Part shown: positions 1 to 5,400 of the stretch, piece by piece
How the letters are laid out: each line of letters begins with the position of its first letter
Numbering within the stretch: position 1 is the first letter of the stretch
NCBI GenBank assembly: GCA_030149405.1
Contig: JASBRM010000130.1
Span: forward strand, 1 to 6,290
Length of the DNA stretch: 6,290 nt
Direction of reading: 5' to 3'
From: Neptuniibacter sp.
GTDB taxonomy: Bacteria; Pseudomonadota; Gammaproteobacteria; Pseudomonadales; Balneatricaceae
The notes under the pieces: generated by a model
Database searches by the model: none
What the model saw: only the letters and a program-made list of their open reading frames with translations
Told to the model about the DNA's origin: nothing
Program-made: the position numbers and the translations under genes

Positions 1-672
1 GCCTTTTCTATGGCTGCTGCATTGTTCGTGTTATGGAAGTACAGAACCCAGCAACTATTGCTGAAAAGTCGACTGGAACATAACAGAAAGCTTGAGCGGA
101 CGGTGTATGAACGCACTATGGAGCTGGAGATTACGAATAAAAAACTAAAGCAGTTATCGAACCTGGATGGCTTAACTCAGTTATTTAATCGCCGCTTCTT
201 TGATGAATCTATAGACACTGAGATAAAACGCTCCCAACGTGCTTCTACTCCTTTGTCCCTGCTAATGTGTGACATCGATCTATTTAAGAAATTTAATGAT
301 ACACACGGACATTTGGCGGGTGATGATTGTATCAAATTGGTTGCTGATTCCATTCAGCAAAGCTGCAACCGAGTGACGGATGTTGTGGCGAGATATGGTG
401 GTGAAGAATTTGCTGCCATTCTGCCGAATACGGATTCAGCGGGTGCAGAAGCTATAGCCAAAAGTATTCAGTCTGGGCTTGCAGAGAAGAATATAAGTTT
501 TGAACACTCAGAAGTTGATAGCAAAGTAACAATCAGTATCGGGCTCGTAACCGTTTTGCCAGAAATTGATACAAGCCCCAATGATGTAATTGCTATGGCA
601 GATAAGGCGCTTTATACCAGTAAGCATAAGGGTAGAAACCGTATTACCGTTTACCTGCCTGATCAACCATAG
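1..672 (+). CDS. GGDEF diguanylate cyclase, membrane-anchored, C-terminal part (5' end outside window)
   Basis: The reading frame is open from base 1, so the protein begins upstream and this is its C-terminal 223 residues. Numbering from the Met at base 10, the piece starts with the end of a hydrophobic helix (about 1-9). A basic, heptad-like linker (about 12-50, including YERTMELE) follows, then a full GGDEF domain (about 51-215). Seen motifs are LTQLFNRRFF, the metal-binding DIDLFKKFND (88-97) and the active-site GGEEF (130-134). RVTD (121-124) sits five residues before GGEEF, the position of the RxxD product-inhibition site. The domain should therefore make c-di-GMP from two GTP at the inner membrane and be feedback-inhibited. 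The ERTxELE linker after a membrane helix is common in cyclases with 7TMR-DISM or beta-propeller sensor halves, but the sensor is not visible. The stop faces the roxA stop across 17 bases. Confidence 0.93.
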   Translation, partial: AFSMAAALFVLWKYRTQQLLLKSRLEHNRKLERTVYERTMELEITNKKLKQLSNLDGLTQLFNRRFFDESIDTEIKRSQRASTPLSLLMCDIDLFKKFNDTHGHLAGDDCIKLVADSIQQSCNRVTDVVARYGGEEFAAILPNTDSAGAEAIAKSIQSGLAEKNISFEHSEVDSKVTISIGLVTVLPEIDTSPNDVIAMADKALYTSKHKGRNRITVYLPDQP

Positions 673-689
673 GCTACTTTATCTCTAAC

Positions 690-1841
690 TCAGTCTTCAG
701 GGAAATAGATAGAACCCTGTTCTAAGAGAGTCGCGAGTAATTGAATGTTTTCAGGGCTTGGCTCAACCATTTCAATATACAACGCTGAGCATATTTGTTG
801 CGCCAGCTCAGCTTGCCCTTCAGAACAGGTTATCACCTCACCATCGTAGAACAGCAGTAATTTACCTTCTAACTGATGAAAAGCTAATCTGGAACCTTCA
901 GTTCTACACACAGGCAGGCCTTCAGCTAATAAGGCTGATATATGATCGATTTCGACCTCAGAATCCTGATTGAGACTATGTTCTGGGTTTTTGGGTTCTG
1001 TCATAAACTGACCGAACCATTTGGCAAGCAGTTCAGGTTGATCAAGATATGAGTTTAAAATCTCTCTTACCTTGTTTAGAGCGTCATCAGTAATTTGCCC
1101 GGCGTTGCTTTGGGTAACCAGCTCTGGGTCTGAATAGCGGTCTTCTGATTTAGCTTGTGTTGCAACATGTGTTGCCAGTCCTTCGAAAATCTCCTGATGT
1201 GAGGGCGCACGAAAGCCTATGGAGTAGGTCATACAATCCTCTCCGACACCGTAGCCATTATGACCCACTCTGGGTGGTAGATAGAGCATGTCGCCAGGTT
1301 GAAGGTCCCAGCATTCTTCAGGTTGCCATTCGGGCAGGATCATGACTGGGGTATCAGATCGGCGAGGGCTATCTTCACCAAAAATACCACCGACTTCCCA
1401 GCGCCTTGTTCCGGATGCCTGGACCAGAAATACATCATAGTTGTCGTAGTGGGGGCCAACGCCACCGCCATCTGCTGCATAGCTGATCATCAGATCATCC
1501 AAACGCCAGCTTGGAATAAAGTTGAACTGGGATACAAATTCAGAGGCTTCTGGTATCCAGTGGTCAACTGACTGAACCAGAAGGGTCCAGTTTTTTTCTG
1601 GAAGGGTAGTGAAGAGTTCTTCTGTAAAAGGACCATGTTTTAGCTGCCAGTCTGATCCATCATCTGACTGGATAATCAGTCGTGATTCAATCTCTTCTTC
1701 AAGGGCGAGGCCTGCTATTTCTTCAGCAGAAACTGGAGGTACAAAATCGGGAAATGCATTGCGGATTAACAGAGGTTTTTTCTGCCAGAAATCTCGCAGA
1801 AAAACCTCTAAACTGATATCGCCCAAAGGCAAATTATTCAC
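690..1841 (-). CDS. roxA: Ribosomal oxygenase RoxA (YcfD): 50S protein uL16 arginine 3-hydroxylase
   Basis: This is a 2-oxoglutarate/Fe(II) oxygenase of the JmjC/cupin_4 class. The family member YcfD hydroxylates an arginine of ribosomal protein uL16 in the cytoplasm. The 383 residues fit the family (E. coli protein about 373). The iron triad is visible as H131 and D133 (PHYDNYDVFLVQ) and H194 (YLPPRVGHNGYG). R146 in SGTRRWEVG lies 15 residues after the first His, where YcfD has its 2-oxoglutarate-binding Arg. The N-terminal FWQKKPLLIRNAF and the motifs WRLDDLMIS, GGGVGPH and YSIGFRAPSHQE are family hallmarks, and the C-terminal part is the helical/winged-helix dimer region. The start is GTG, chosen because the N-terminus aligns with the family from there. 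It overlaps the stop of the preceding 82-aa gene by one base (TAGTG), with no strong Shine-Dalgarno sequence, so translational coupling is likely. It is the last gene of the trmJ operon. Confidence 0.95.
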   Translation of the reverse strand: MNNLPLGDISLEVFLRDFWQKKPLLIRNAFPDFVPPVSAEEIAGLALEEEIESRLIIQSDDGSDWQLKHGPFTEELFTTLPEKNWTLLVQSVDHWIPEASEFVSQFNFIPSWRLDDLMISYAADGGGVGPHYDNYDVFLVQASGTRRWEVGGIFGEDSPRRSDTPVMILPEWQPEECWDLQPGDMLYLPPRVGHNGYGVGEDCMTYSIGFRAPSHQEIFEGLATHVATQAKSEDRYSDPELVTQSNAGQITDDALNKVREILNSYLDQPELLAKWFGQFMTEPKNPEHSLNQDSEVEIDHISALLAEGLPVCRTEGSRLAFHQLEGKLLLFYDGEVITCSEGQAELAQQICSALYIEMVEPSPENIQLLATLLEQGSIYFPED

Positions 1842-2089
1842 TAGTCGATTAACTCTAGCAGTTGTTCAATGGCATCTTCCATTTCTGCATAGACTTTACG
1901 CTTATCACGGTTTGCCAGGGCAGCTAAACGGTTGTTTCCAACTTTATTGATACACTTTTGCAGAGTCTCAGCACACTCTTTGATCCCAACCATGTTGTAG
2001 CCAACTTTTTTTGACTGGTTGTTAACCGCTTCAAGGTTTTTCTTTAATTCATCTGCTTGTTGAATCAGACTTTCAAAATTAGCTTCCAT
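1841..2089 (-). CDS. Small helical protein of unknown function between trmJ and roxA (82 aa)
   Basis: I do not recognise this protein. It is 82 residues, cytoplasmic in appearance (no signal peptide or membrane segment) and rich in Lys, Glu, Asn and Leu. Two stretches look like amphipathic helices or coiled coil: about 3-28 (FESLIQQADELKKNLEAV) and about 60-81 (KRKVYAEMEDAIEQLLELI). The middle holds two cysteines seven residues apart (C39 and C46), then GNNRLAALANRDKRK, a basic stretch that could touch RNA or a partner. The ATG is preceded by GAGAG about six bases upstream on the coding strand. It lies 33 bases after trmJ, and its TAG stop shares a base with the roxA GTG, so it is a true operon member and not a chance frame. 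The context suggests a link to tRNA or ribosome modification, which is inference only. Confidence 0.8.
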   Translation of the reverse strand: MEANFESLIQQADELKKNLEAVNNQSKKVGYNMVGIKECAETLQKCINKVGNNRLAALANRDKRKVYAEMEDAIEQLLELID

Positions 2090-2110
2090 TATGCTCTCTC
2101 GTCGTTATTG

Positions 2111-2122
2111 CGGGCGTGCCCG
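2111..2122 (-). repeat. Short GC inverted repeat between trmJ and the 82-aa gene
   Basis: CGGGCGTGCCCG is a near-perfect palindrome that starts right after the trmJ stop codon. As RNA it could form a very short stem of four pairs with a four-base loop. No U-tract follows on the minus strand, so it does not look like an intrinsic terminator, and the operon probably reads through. It might mark an mRNA processing or stability site, but it is short enough to be chance. Confidence 0.3.
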
Positions 2123-2848
2123 TTAATCGTTCTTCTTATCTACTGTTTCTTCGACTGATGTCAGTATGCCACGCAGCATATTCAGTTCTGTTCGCTCAGG
2201 GCGTGAGCGATTAAAAAAACGGTGTAGCTTATCTAACACTTTGCCTTCATGCTGGGGGATGATGAAATTAGTCATTCGCAGTACTTTCTCAAGATGTTCG
2301 TAGAACAGTGACATCTCTTTCTGACGAGGGTATTCCTCTTGTACTGATTTATAGCTTTTATTATCAGCCGCCATAAATATCTCATAACAGAGGAGCTGAA
2401 TAGCCTGCGATACATTCAGAACCGGATATTCTGGATTGGCTGGAATATAAACGTGGATATTACACTGTTGTAACTCATGGTTATGTAATCCCATGGTTTC
2501 ACGACCGAATACCAGAGCGACAGGACCGCTTTTCGCTTCACCTACGACTTGTTCAGCACCTTCTCTCGCTGGTAGTAGGGGAAGATCAAATGTCCTTTGT
2601 GTTCTTGCACTAGTGCCTATTACGAGTTGGCAGTCGGCAATGGCTTCTTCCAATGAATTGACTACGACAGCATTTTCCAGAAGATCCTTTGCTCCTGCTG
2701 CACGGGAATCTGCTTCTTTACTTGGAAATATTTCAGGTTCAACCAGATAAAGCTGGCTAAGACCCATATTCTTCATTGCCCTAGCAGCTGCACCAATATT
2801 TCCTGGGTGGAAGGTGTTAATTAAAACAACGCGGATATTGTCTAACAT
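2123..2848 (-). CDS. trmJ: tRNA (cytidine/uridine-32-2'-O)-methyltransferase TrmJ
   Basis: This is a SPOUT-class methyltransferase. TrmJ methylates the ribose of C32 or U32 in the anticodon loop of several tRNAs using S-adenosylmethionine, in the cytoplasm and as a dimer. All three family motifs are present: NTFHPGNIGAAARAMKNMGL (11-30) with the conserved R23, LVFGRETMGL (112-121), and the knot segment NPEYPVLNVSQAIQLLCYEI (138-157). The C-terminal 80 residues form the helical extension that separates TrmJ from shorter SPOUT enzymes. At 241 residues it is close to the E. coli enzyme (about 246). The ATG follows a weak GAGAG Shine-Dalgarno element. It is the first gene of the operon with the 82-aa gene and roxA. 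TrmL (YibK) has similar motifs but lacks the long C-terminal part, so TrmJ is the better call. Confidence 0.95.
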   Translation of the reverse strand: MLDNIRVVLINTFHPGNIGAAARAMKNMGLSQLYLVEPEIFPSKEADSRAAGAKDLLENAVVVNSLEEAIADCQLVIGTSARTQRTFDLPLLPAREGAEQVVGEAKSGPVALVFGRETMGLHNHELQQCNIHVYIPANPEYPVLNVSQAIQLLCYEIFMAADNKSYKSVQEEYPRQKEMSLFYEHLEKVLRMTNFIIPQHEGKVLDKLHRFFNRSRPERTELNMLRGILTSVEETVDKKND

Positions 2849-2883
2849 TTGCTCTCAAATATGCCTGATGGAAAACAGCAGAC

Positions 2884-2911
2884 ATTATAGTGAGCGTTCT
2901 TTGAATGTAGA
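2884..2911 (-). promoter_or_regulatory. Probable sigma-70 promoter of the trmJ operon
   Basis: Read on the minus strand there is a perfect -10 box TATAAT (plus 2884-2889). Sixteen bases upstream is TCTACA (plus 2906-2911), four of six matches to the -35 consensus. Transcription would start near 2877, leaving a leader of about 28 bases before the trmJ ATG. An inverted repeat overlaps the whole element (separate entry). No experiment supports this; the call rests on box quality and position. Confidence 0.6.
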
Positions 2912-2919
2912 AGCTCACT
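2889..2919. repeat. Inverted repeat over the trmJ promoter (possible operator)
   Basis: AGTGAGC (2889-2895) and GCTCACT (2913-2919) are perfect 7-base inverted arms. Inside them TTCT (2897-2900) and AGAA (2909-2912) also pair, giving an 11-bp arm with one unpaired G and an 8-base loop. The two arms lie at the upstream edge of the -10 box and just upstream of the -35 box, so a dimeric DNA-binding protein here would cover the promoter. On the minus strand no U-run follows the hairpin, so it is a poor terminator for mepK. On the plus strand it is followed by TTTT, but there is no plus-strand gene to end. Confidence 0.5.
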
Positions 2920-2957
2920 TTTGGAGATAACGTGGAGTAAGACAGGATTTATTGGTA

Positions 2958-3512
2958 CTAGGCGCCCCAACTACGTATACGCCCAACATCAACATGTACA
3001 AAATTGCTGCGGCTATAAAGGCCAACACCACCAGAACGCATAGATAAAGAAGCTTTATGCAGATCTTTCAGATCTACACCAGGGATACGAATATCAATTG
3101 CCTGGCCTTTTAGGTGGTAACTTCTCTTCGCTACTTTATGACCTTTCTTACGCAGCATCTCATTTGTTTCCGGAGAGCGGTATGCAGAAATTACATGGAT
3201 CTGTTTGTTGTCAAATTTCTGCTGCAGATCATGCAGCAACATGAGCAATTTAGTATCCATTCCAATGACATGGCCGTTACGGTGATCGCGCAGAAGGTAA
3301 TTCAGAGCATTCAGGCCATCGTGATCAAAACTGCCAGCATGATAAAAAGGGCTGGCAACGGATTCACCCGTGTGCAGGTTTAGCAGGGAGAGGTGATGTT
3401 CTGTTTCGGAGTGGACTTTAGCGAAACTGGTCTTAGGTAAAGCGGTTAAGGCTGCTGAGCCTCCTAATACTTTCAAAAACTTACGTCTTGAATTGCACGT
3501 TCGATCTGACAT
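2958..3512 (-). CDS. mepK: Murein endopeptidase MepK (YcbK, DUF882 / peptidase M15 family), Tat-exported
   Basis: This is a zinc LAS-type peptidase of the YcbK/DUF882 family. E. coli MepK cleaves mDAP-mDAP (3-3) and D-Ala-mDAP crosslinks of peptidoglycan in the periplasm. The 184 residues match the family (about 182). A twin-arginine signal leads the protein: SRRKFLK at 8-14, a hydrophobic stretch about 15-26, and likely cleavage after the Ala at 31 (TSFA). The metal ligands are visible as H133 and D140 (HLKGQAID, the HxxxxxxD motif) and H173 (FVHVDVG). VISAYRSPETN and GGVGLYSRS are family signatures. The start was chosen because it places the RR motif in a normal n-region; no clear Shine-Dalgarno sequence precedes it, only GTGTGTTTTA. 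It sits 73 bases after the L,D-transpeptidase gene, the same order as ycbB-ycbK in E. coli, and is probably co-transcribed. Confidence 0.93.
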   Translation of the reverse strand: MSDRTCNSRRKFLKVLGGSAALTALPKTSFAKVHSETEHHLSLLNLHTGESVASPFYHAGSFDHDGLNALNYLLRDHRNGHVIGMDTKLLMLLHDLQQKFDNKQIHVISAYRSPETNEMLRKKGHKVAKRSYHLKGQAIDIRIPGVDLKDLHKASLSMRSGGVGLYSRSNFVHVDVGRIRSWGA

Positions 3513-3547
3513 TAAAACACACTATATAACTGGCTAATAACAGGGCC

Positions 3548-3564
3548 GATTATGCCTGATTATG
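3548..3564. repeat. Short direct repeat GATTATG x2, 10-bp period, between ldt and mepK
   Basis: GATTATG occurs at 3548-3554 and again at 3558-3564, one helical turn apart, in the 73-base gap between the transpeptidase stop and the mepK start. Helically phased half-sites of this kind can bind a regulator, but two 7-base copies in A+T-rich spacer may be chance. No convincing intrinsic terminator is seen in this gap. Confidence 0.3.
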
Positions 3565-3585
3565 TAGTTTTTGTACATATTTTGA

Positions 3586-4878
3586 TCAATTTGAGGTGAT
3601 GAAGATTTCTTGTGCAGAACCTTTTTTTAATTGGCTCAGCTCATACCGATCGCGTCGGTAAAGGTCATCACGGAAGTTTAAATTACCTTCCGGATCAACC
3701 CAACTGGTCCAGTAAGTGACATAAAGTTTGATGGGGTTATTGAGCTTGATCTGAGTTGTTTCCGTTTGCGAAAAGAGCGCATCAACTTGAGTGACGGGTA
3801 GTTGATTGCTCATTTTGAGCAATGCATCAGCCAGTTTTTTCGGTTGTTCAACACGTATACACCCAGAACTGAAAGCTCGTTTGTCTTCATCGAATAATCT
3901 TCTTGCAGAAGTATCATGCAGATAAACAGAGTAGGGCCCGTTGGTGAGGAATTTAACTTTACCTAAGGTATTTTCTTCACCAGGAGGTTCCCATAACCTC
4001 TGGTAGGATTCACCTTTATACATCCTCTCGAGATCAACTTCCTCATCAGGGATCAGTTTGCGTTGTGCTCCCCATCCGGTGATGACTTTGAGGTTTTTCT
4101 TATCAAGATAAGAGGGGTCTTTTTCGTAAATGGGGAGAATATCCTTGTATGCGATGCTTTTGGGTACATACCAGGAGGGGTTAACAACCACACGGTTAAT
4201 GTCTGTCGAAAATATTGGCGTTTTACGTTTACGTTTGCCGACAATGGTTTTCATACTCATCGTTACGACACCCTGATCAAATAGATGCAGCTTATAATCC
4301 GGAACATTCACCTGGATGTATTGATCTTTTTCAGGCTGAAAACTATTCATTCTGTAAATATTTAACAGTATTTGTTCGGCTCGGGTTTGGGGTGAAATAT
4401 TCAGTTGTCTTCGGGTTGCTGGGCCTAATATGCCGTCAGCCTTTGCTCCATGGCGCTTTTGAAATCTTATAAGGGCATGGTGAAGCTCCAGATCAAATAA
4501 CTGTGATTGCATCTCATCCTGAGTTTCTTTGAGATCACCCAAATGAATTAGCATCTCTCTAAGAACGGAAACCTGTGGGTGGTAATCACCGAAACTGAGT
4601 AATCGAGTTCGATTGAGCCTTGGCCATTCCATCTTCACGGCCAGGGCTTCCATTTTCATCATTTCAGTATGTAGTTTGTCCAGTTGGTTTTGTGGTGGAT
4701 GCGCAAGTGGTTCAGACAAATCTATGGGCGTTGCTTCAATTTTAGTTGGCTGAAGATGATGGATTAGCTGGGAGGGTGGGGCAAAAGCGAGAGTTTCTGC
4801 TTCAATGGCATAAGTGATGGTGCTGGCGGAAACAATAGAGAGCGCCATAAAACGGAATAACAATCTGCACTTGTCCAT
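3586..4878 (-). CDS. ldtD: YcbB/LdtD-like L,D-transpeptidase with peptidoglycan-binding domain, short form
   Basis: This is a YkuD-fold L,D-transpeptidase of the YcbB (LdtD) type, which makes 3-3 (mDAP-mDAP) crosslinks in the periplasm. In order it shows a signal peptide (1-24, MDKCRLLFRF then a hydrophobic core, cleavage likely after TYA), a Gln/Pro-rich linker, and a PG_binding_1 domain (about 97-160, ending FQKRHGAKADGILGPATRRQL). The catalytic domain (about 187-362) and the family C-terminal tail (LYVTYWTSWVDPEGNLNFRDD) follow. H321 (YLHDTSARRLF) and C340 (FSSGCIRV) form the active site, and about 243-310 is the capping insert of the YcbB subgroup. The 430 residues are clearly fewer than the roughly 615 of E. 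coli LdtD. The N-terminal scaffold is reduced, and the usual ERWRW-like motif before the catalytic domain reads IYRMNSF here. The ATG is fixed by a strong Shine-Dalgarno sequence and the signal peptide. mepK follows. Confidence 0.92.
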   Translation of the reverse strand: MDKCRLLFRFMALSIVSASTITYAIEAETLAFAPPSQLIHHLQPTKIEATPIDLSEPLAHPPQNQLDKLHTEMMKMEALAVKMEWPRLNRTRLLSFGDYHPQVSVLREMLIHLGDLKETQDEMQSQLFDLELHHALIRFQKRHGAKADGILGPATRRQLNISPQTRAEQILLNIYRMNSFQPEKDQYIQVNVPDYKLHLFDQGVVTMSMKTIVGKRKRKTPIFSTDINRVVVNPSWYVPKSIAYKDILPIYEKDPSYLDKKNLKVITGWGAQRKLIPDEEVDLERMYKGESYQRLWEPPGEENTLGKVKFLTNGPYSVYLHDTSARRLFDEDKRAFSSGCIRVEQPKKLADALLKMSNQLPVTQVDALFSQTETTQIKLNNPIKLYVTYWTSWVDPEGNLNFRDDLYRRDRYELSQLKKGSAQEIFITSN

Positions 4879-4886
4879 CTGCTCCC

Positions 4887-4893
4887 CCTCCTT
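4887..4893 (-). promoter_or_regulatory. Strong ribosome binding site of the L,D-transpeptidase gene
   Basis: On the minus strand AAGGAGG, a near-full anti-16S match, stands eight bases before the ATG, within a purine-rich run that continues to the start. It settles the start codon and predicts efficient translation, in contrast to the poor site before mepK. Confidence 0.8.
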
Positions 4894-4916
4894 TACCGAA
4901 ATTTAGGGGTTTGTTA

Positions 4917-4945
4917 AGTACAGTTCTCGGAAGGGGTTTTGGCAA
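4917..4945 (-). promoter_or_regulatory. Candidate sigma-70 promoter of the ldt-mepK unit
   Basis: On the minus strand TTGCCA (plus 4940-4945, five of six to the -35 consensus) is followed after 17 bases by TGTACT (plus 4917-4922, four of six to the -10 consensus). Transcription would start near 4910, giving a leader of about 30 bases that contains the strong ribosome binding site. The spacing is ideal but the -10 box is only fair. Confidence 0.45.
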
Positions 4946-4962
4946 GAAATGGAGATGAAGGA

Positions 4963-5000
4963 TTTTCAATAACCCATAAAGTGATATTCAGCTTTTATTA
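4963..5000. repeat. Direct repeat, copy 1 (upstream of ldt)
   Basis: TTTTCAATAACC (4963-4974), nine variable bases, then ATATTCAGCTTTTATTA (4984-5000). Both blocks recur in the same order and orientation at 6083-6125, with 14 bases between them instead of nine. The 12-base and 17-base blocks are identical between the copies. The pair brackets the PilZ / small membrane protein unit. It could be a shared binding site upstream of two minus-strand transcription units, or the scar of a duplication or insertion. Confidence 0.7.
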
Positions 5001-5001
5001 A

Positions 5002-5035
5002 GAGCTCTTTGTTTGAGCTCTTTGTTTGAGCTCTT
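5002..5035. repeat. 13-bp tandem repeat with palindromic GAGCTC cores (about 2.6 copies)
   Basis: The unit GAGCTCTTTGTTT starts at 5002 and 5015, and a third partial copy (GAGCTCTT) starts at 5028. Copies 1 and 2 are identical. Each holds the 6-base palindrome GAGCTC, so any two copies can pair as a hairpin; the outer pair on the minus strand gives an 8-bp stem AAGAGCTC/GAGCTCTT. It lies downstream of the small membrane protein gene and directly next to direct-repeat copy 1. No U-tract follows on the minus strand, so a standard intrinsic terminator is not shown, though the structure could act as a 3'-end stabiliser. Confidence 0.75.
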
Positions 5036-5071
5036 GAGGATAGGGTGGAAGAATGAGTTTACTGAGAGTCG

Positions 5072-5090
5072 GCAGGATTATTTCTCCTGC
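5072..5090. repeat. Inverted repeat across the stop codon of the small membrane protein gene
   Basis: GCAGGA (5072-5077) and TCCTGC (5085-5090) form a perfect 6-bp stem with a 7-base loop that contains the stop codon at 5078-5080. On the plus strand it is followed three bases later by TTTTT and so looks like a weak plus-strand terminator, yet no plus-strand gene ends here. On the minus strand no U-run follows. Since one arm is coding sequence (Gln-Glu codons), chance is quite possible. Confidence 0.35.
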
Positions 5091-5389
5091 TCCTTTTTAG
5101 TTTTTAGAGCTTCGTTTTCTTTATAGTATTCATCTTCGTAATAAATACCTTTGACCTTCAGCCTCTTCTCAATCCAACGGTTATAAAGAGTCCAAAGGAA
5201 CAGTCCGGGAGTCATCATGATCATGATGCCTACCATCAACGCTGATCCCGCGTACTTTTCAGGAACTTGTAAGATTATCCAGTCCAAAAAGCCGGAGTAA
5301 CGCCCACAGTAACCCCAGGCGATAAGGCCAGCGAAGCCAATCGCCACTGCGATATGGTGATGAAGTTTGTTGTGTTTTGCTTCAGTCAT
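5078..5389 (-). CDS. Small two-helix inner-membrane protein of unknown function (103 aa)
   Basis: I do not recognise the family. The protein begins with a short basic, His-rich segment (KHNKLHHH, 5-12). Two predicted membrane helices follow, about 12-28 (IAVAIGFAGLIAWGYCG) and about 49-69 (SALMVGIMIMMTPGLFLWTLY). The C-terminal tail of about 34 residues is charged and Lys/Glu/Tyr-rich (EKRLKVKGIYYEDEYYKENE). The positive-inside rule puts both ends in the cytoplasm with a short periplasmic loop (YSGFLDWIILQVPEKYAG). It starts 11 bases after the stop of the PilZ gene with only a weak GAG ribosome site four bases before the ATG, so it is probably co-transcribed and translationally coupled. A membrane partner or anchor for the PilZ receptor is an attractive guess from position alone. 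Confidence 0.82.
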   Translation of the reverse strand: MTEAKHNKLHHHIAVAIGFAGLIAWGYCGRYSGFLDWIILQVPEKYAGSALMVGIMIMMTPGLFLWTLYNRWIEKRLKVKGIYYEDEYYKENEALKTKKEQEK

Positions 5390-5400
5390 GTAACTCGAGT

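Noticed and set aside
758..1950. Several open frames on the plus strand opposite roxA and the 82-aa gene
   Set aside because: They lie antisense to well-supported conserved genes, have no ribosome sites and give compositions unlike real proteins.
2889..2919. Inverted repeat as the intrinsic terminator of mepK
   Set aside because: On the minus strand the stem is followed by ATAATG and not a U-tract, and it frames a good promoter instead.
4053..4472. Open frames on both strands inside the L,D-transpeptidase gene
   Set aside because: They are shadows of the catalytic-domain coding sequence, which carries intact active-site motifs in its own frame.
5002..5035. Tandem repeat as a CRISPR fragment or iteron origin
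   Set aside because: The copies are adjacent with no spacers, only about 2.6 units exist, and no cas or replication gene is near.
5072..5090. Plus-strand terminator at the end of the small membrane protein gene
   Set aside because: The stem has only six pairs, the T-run is offset by three bases, and no plus-strand gene precedes it.
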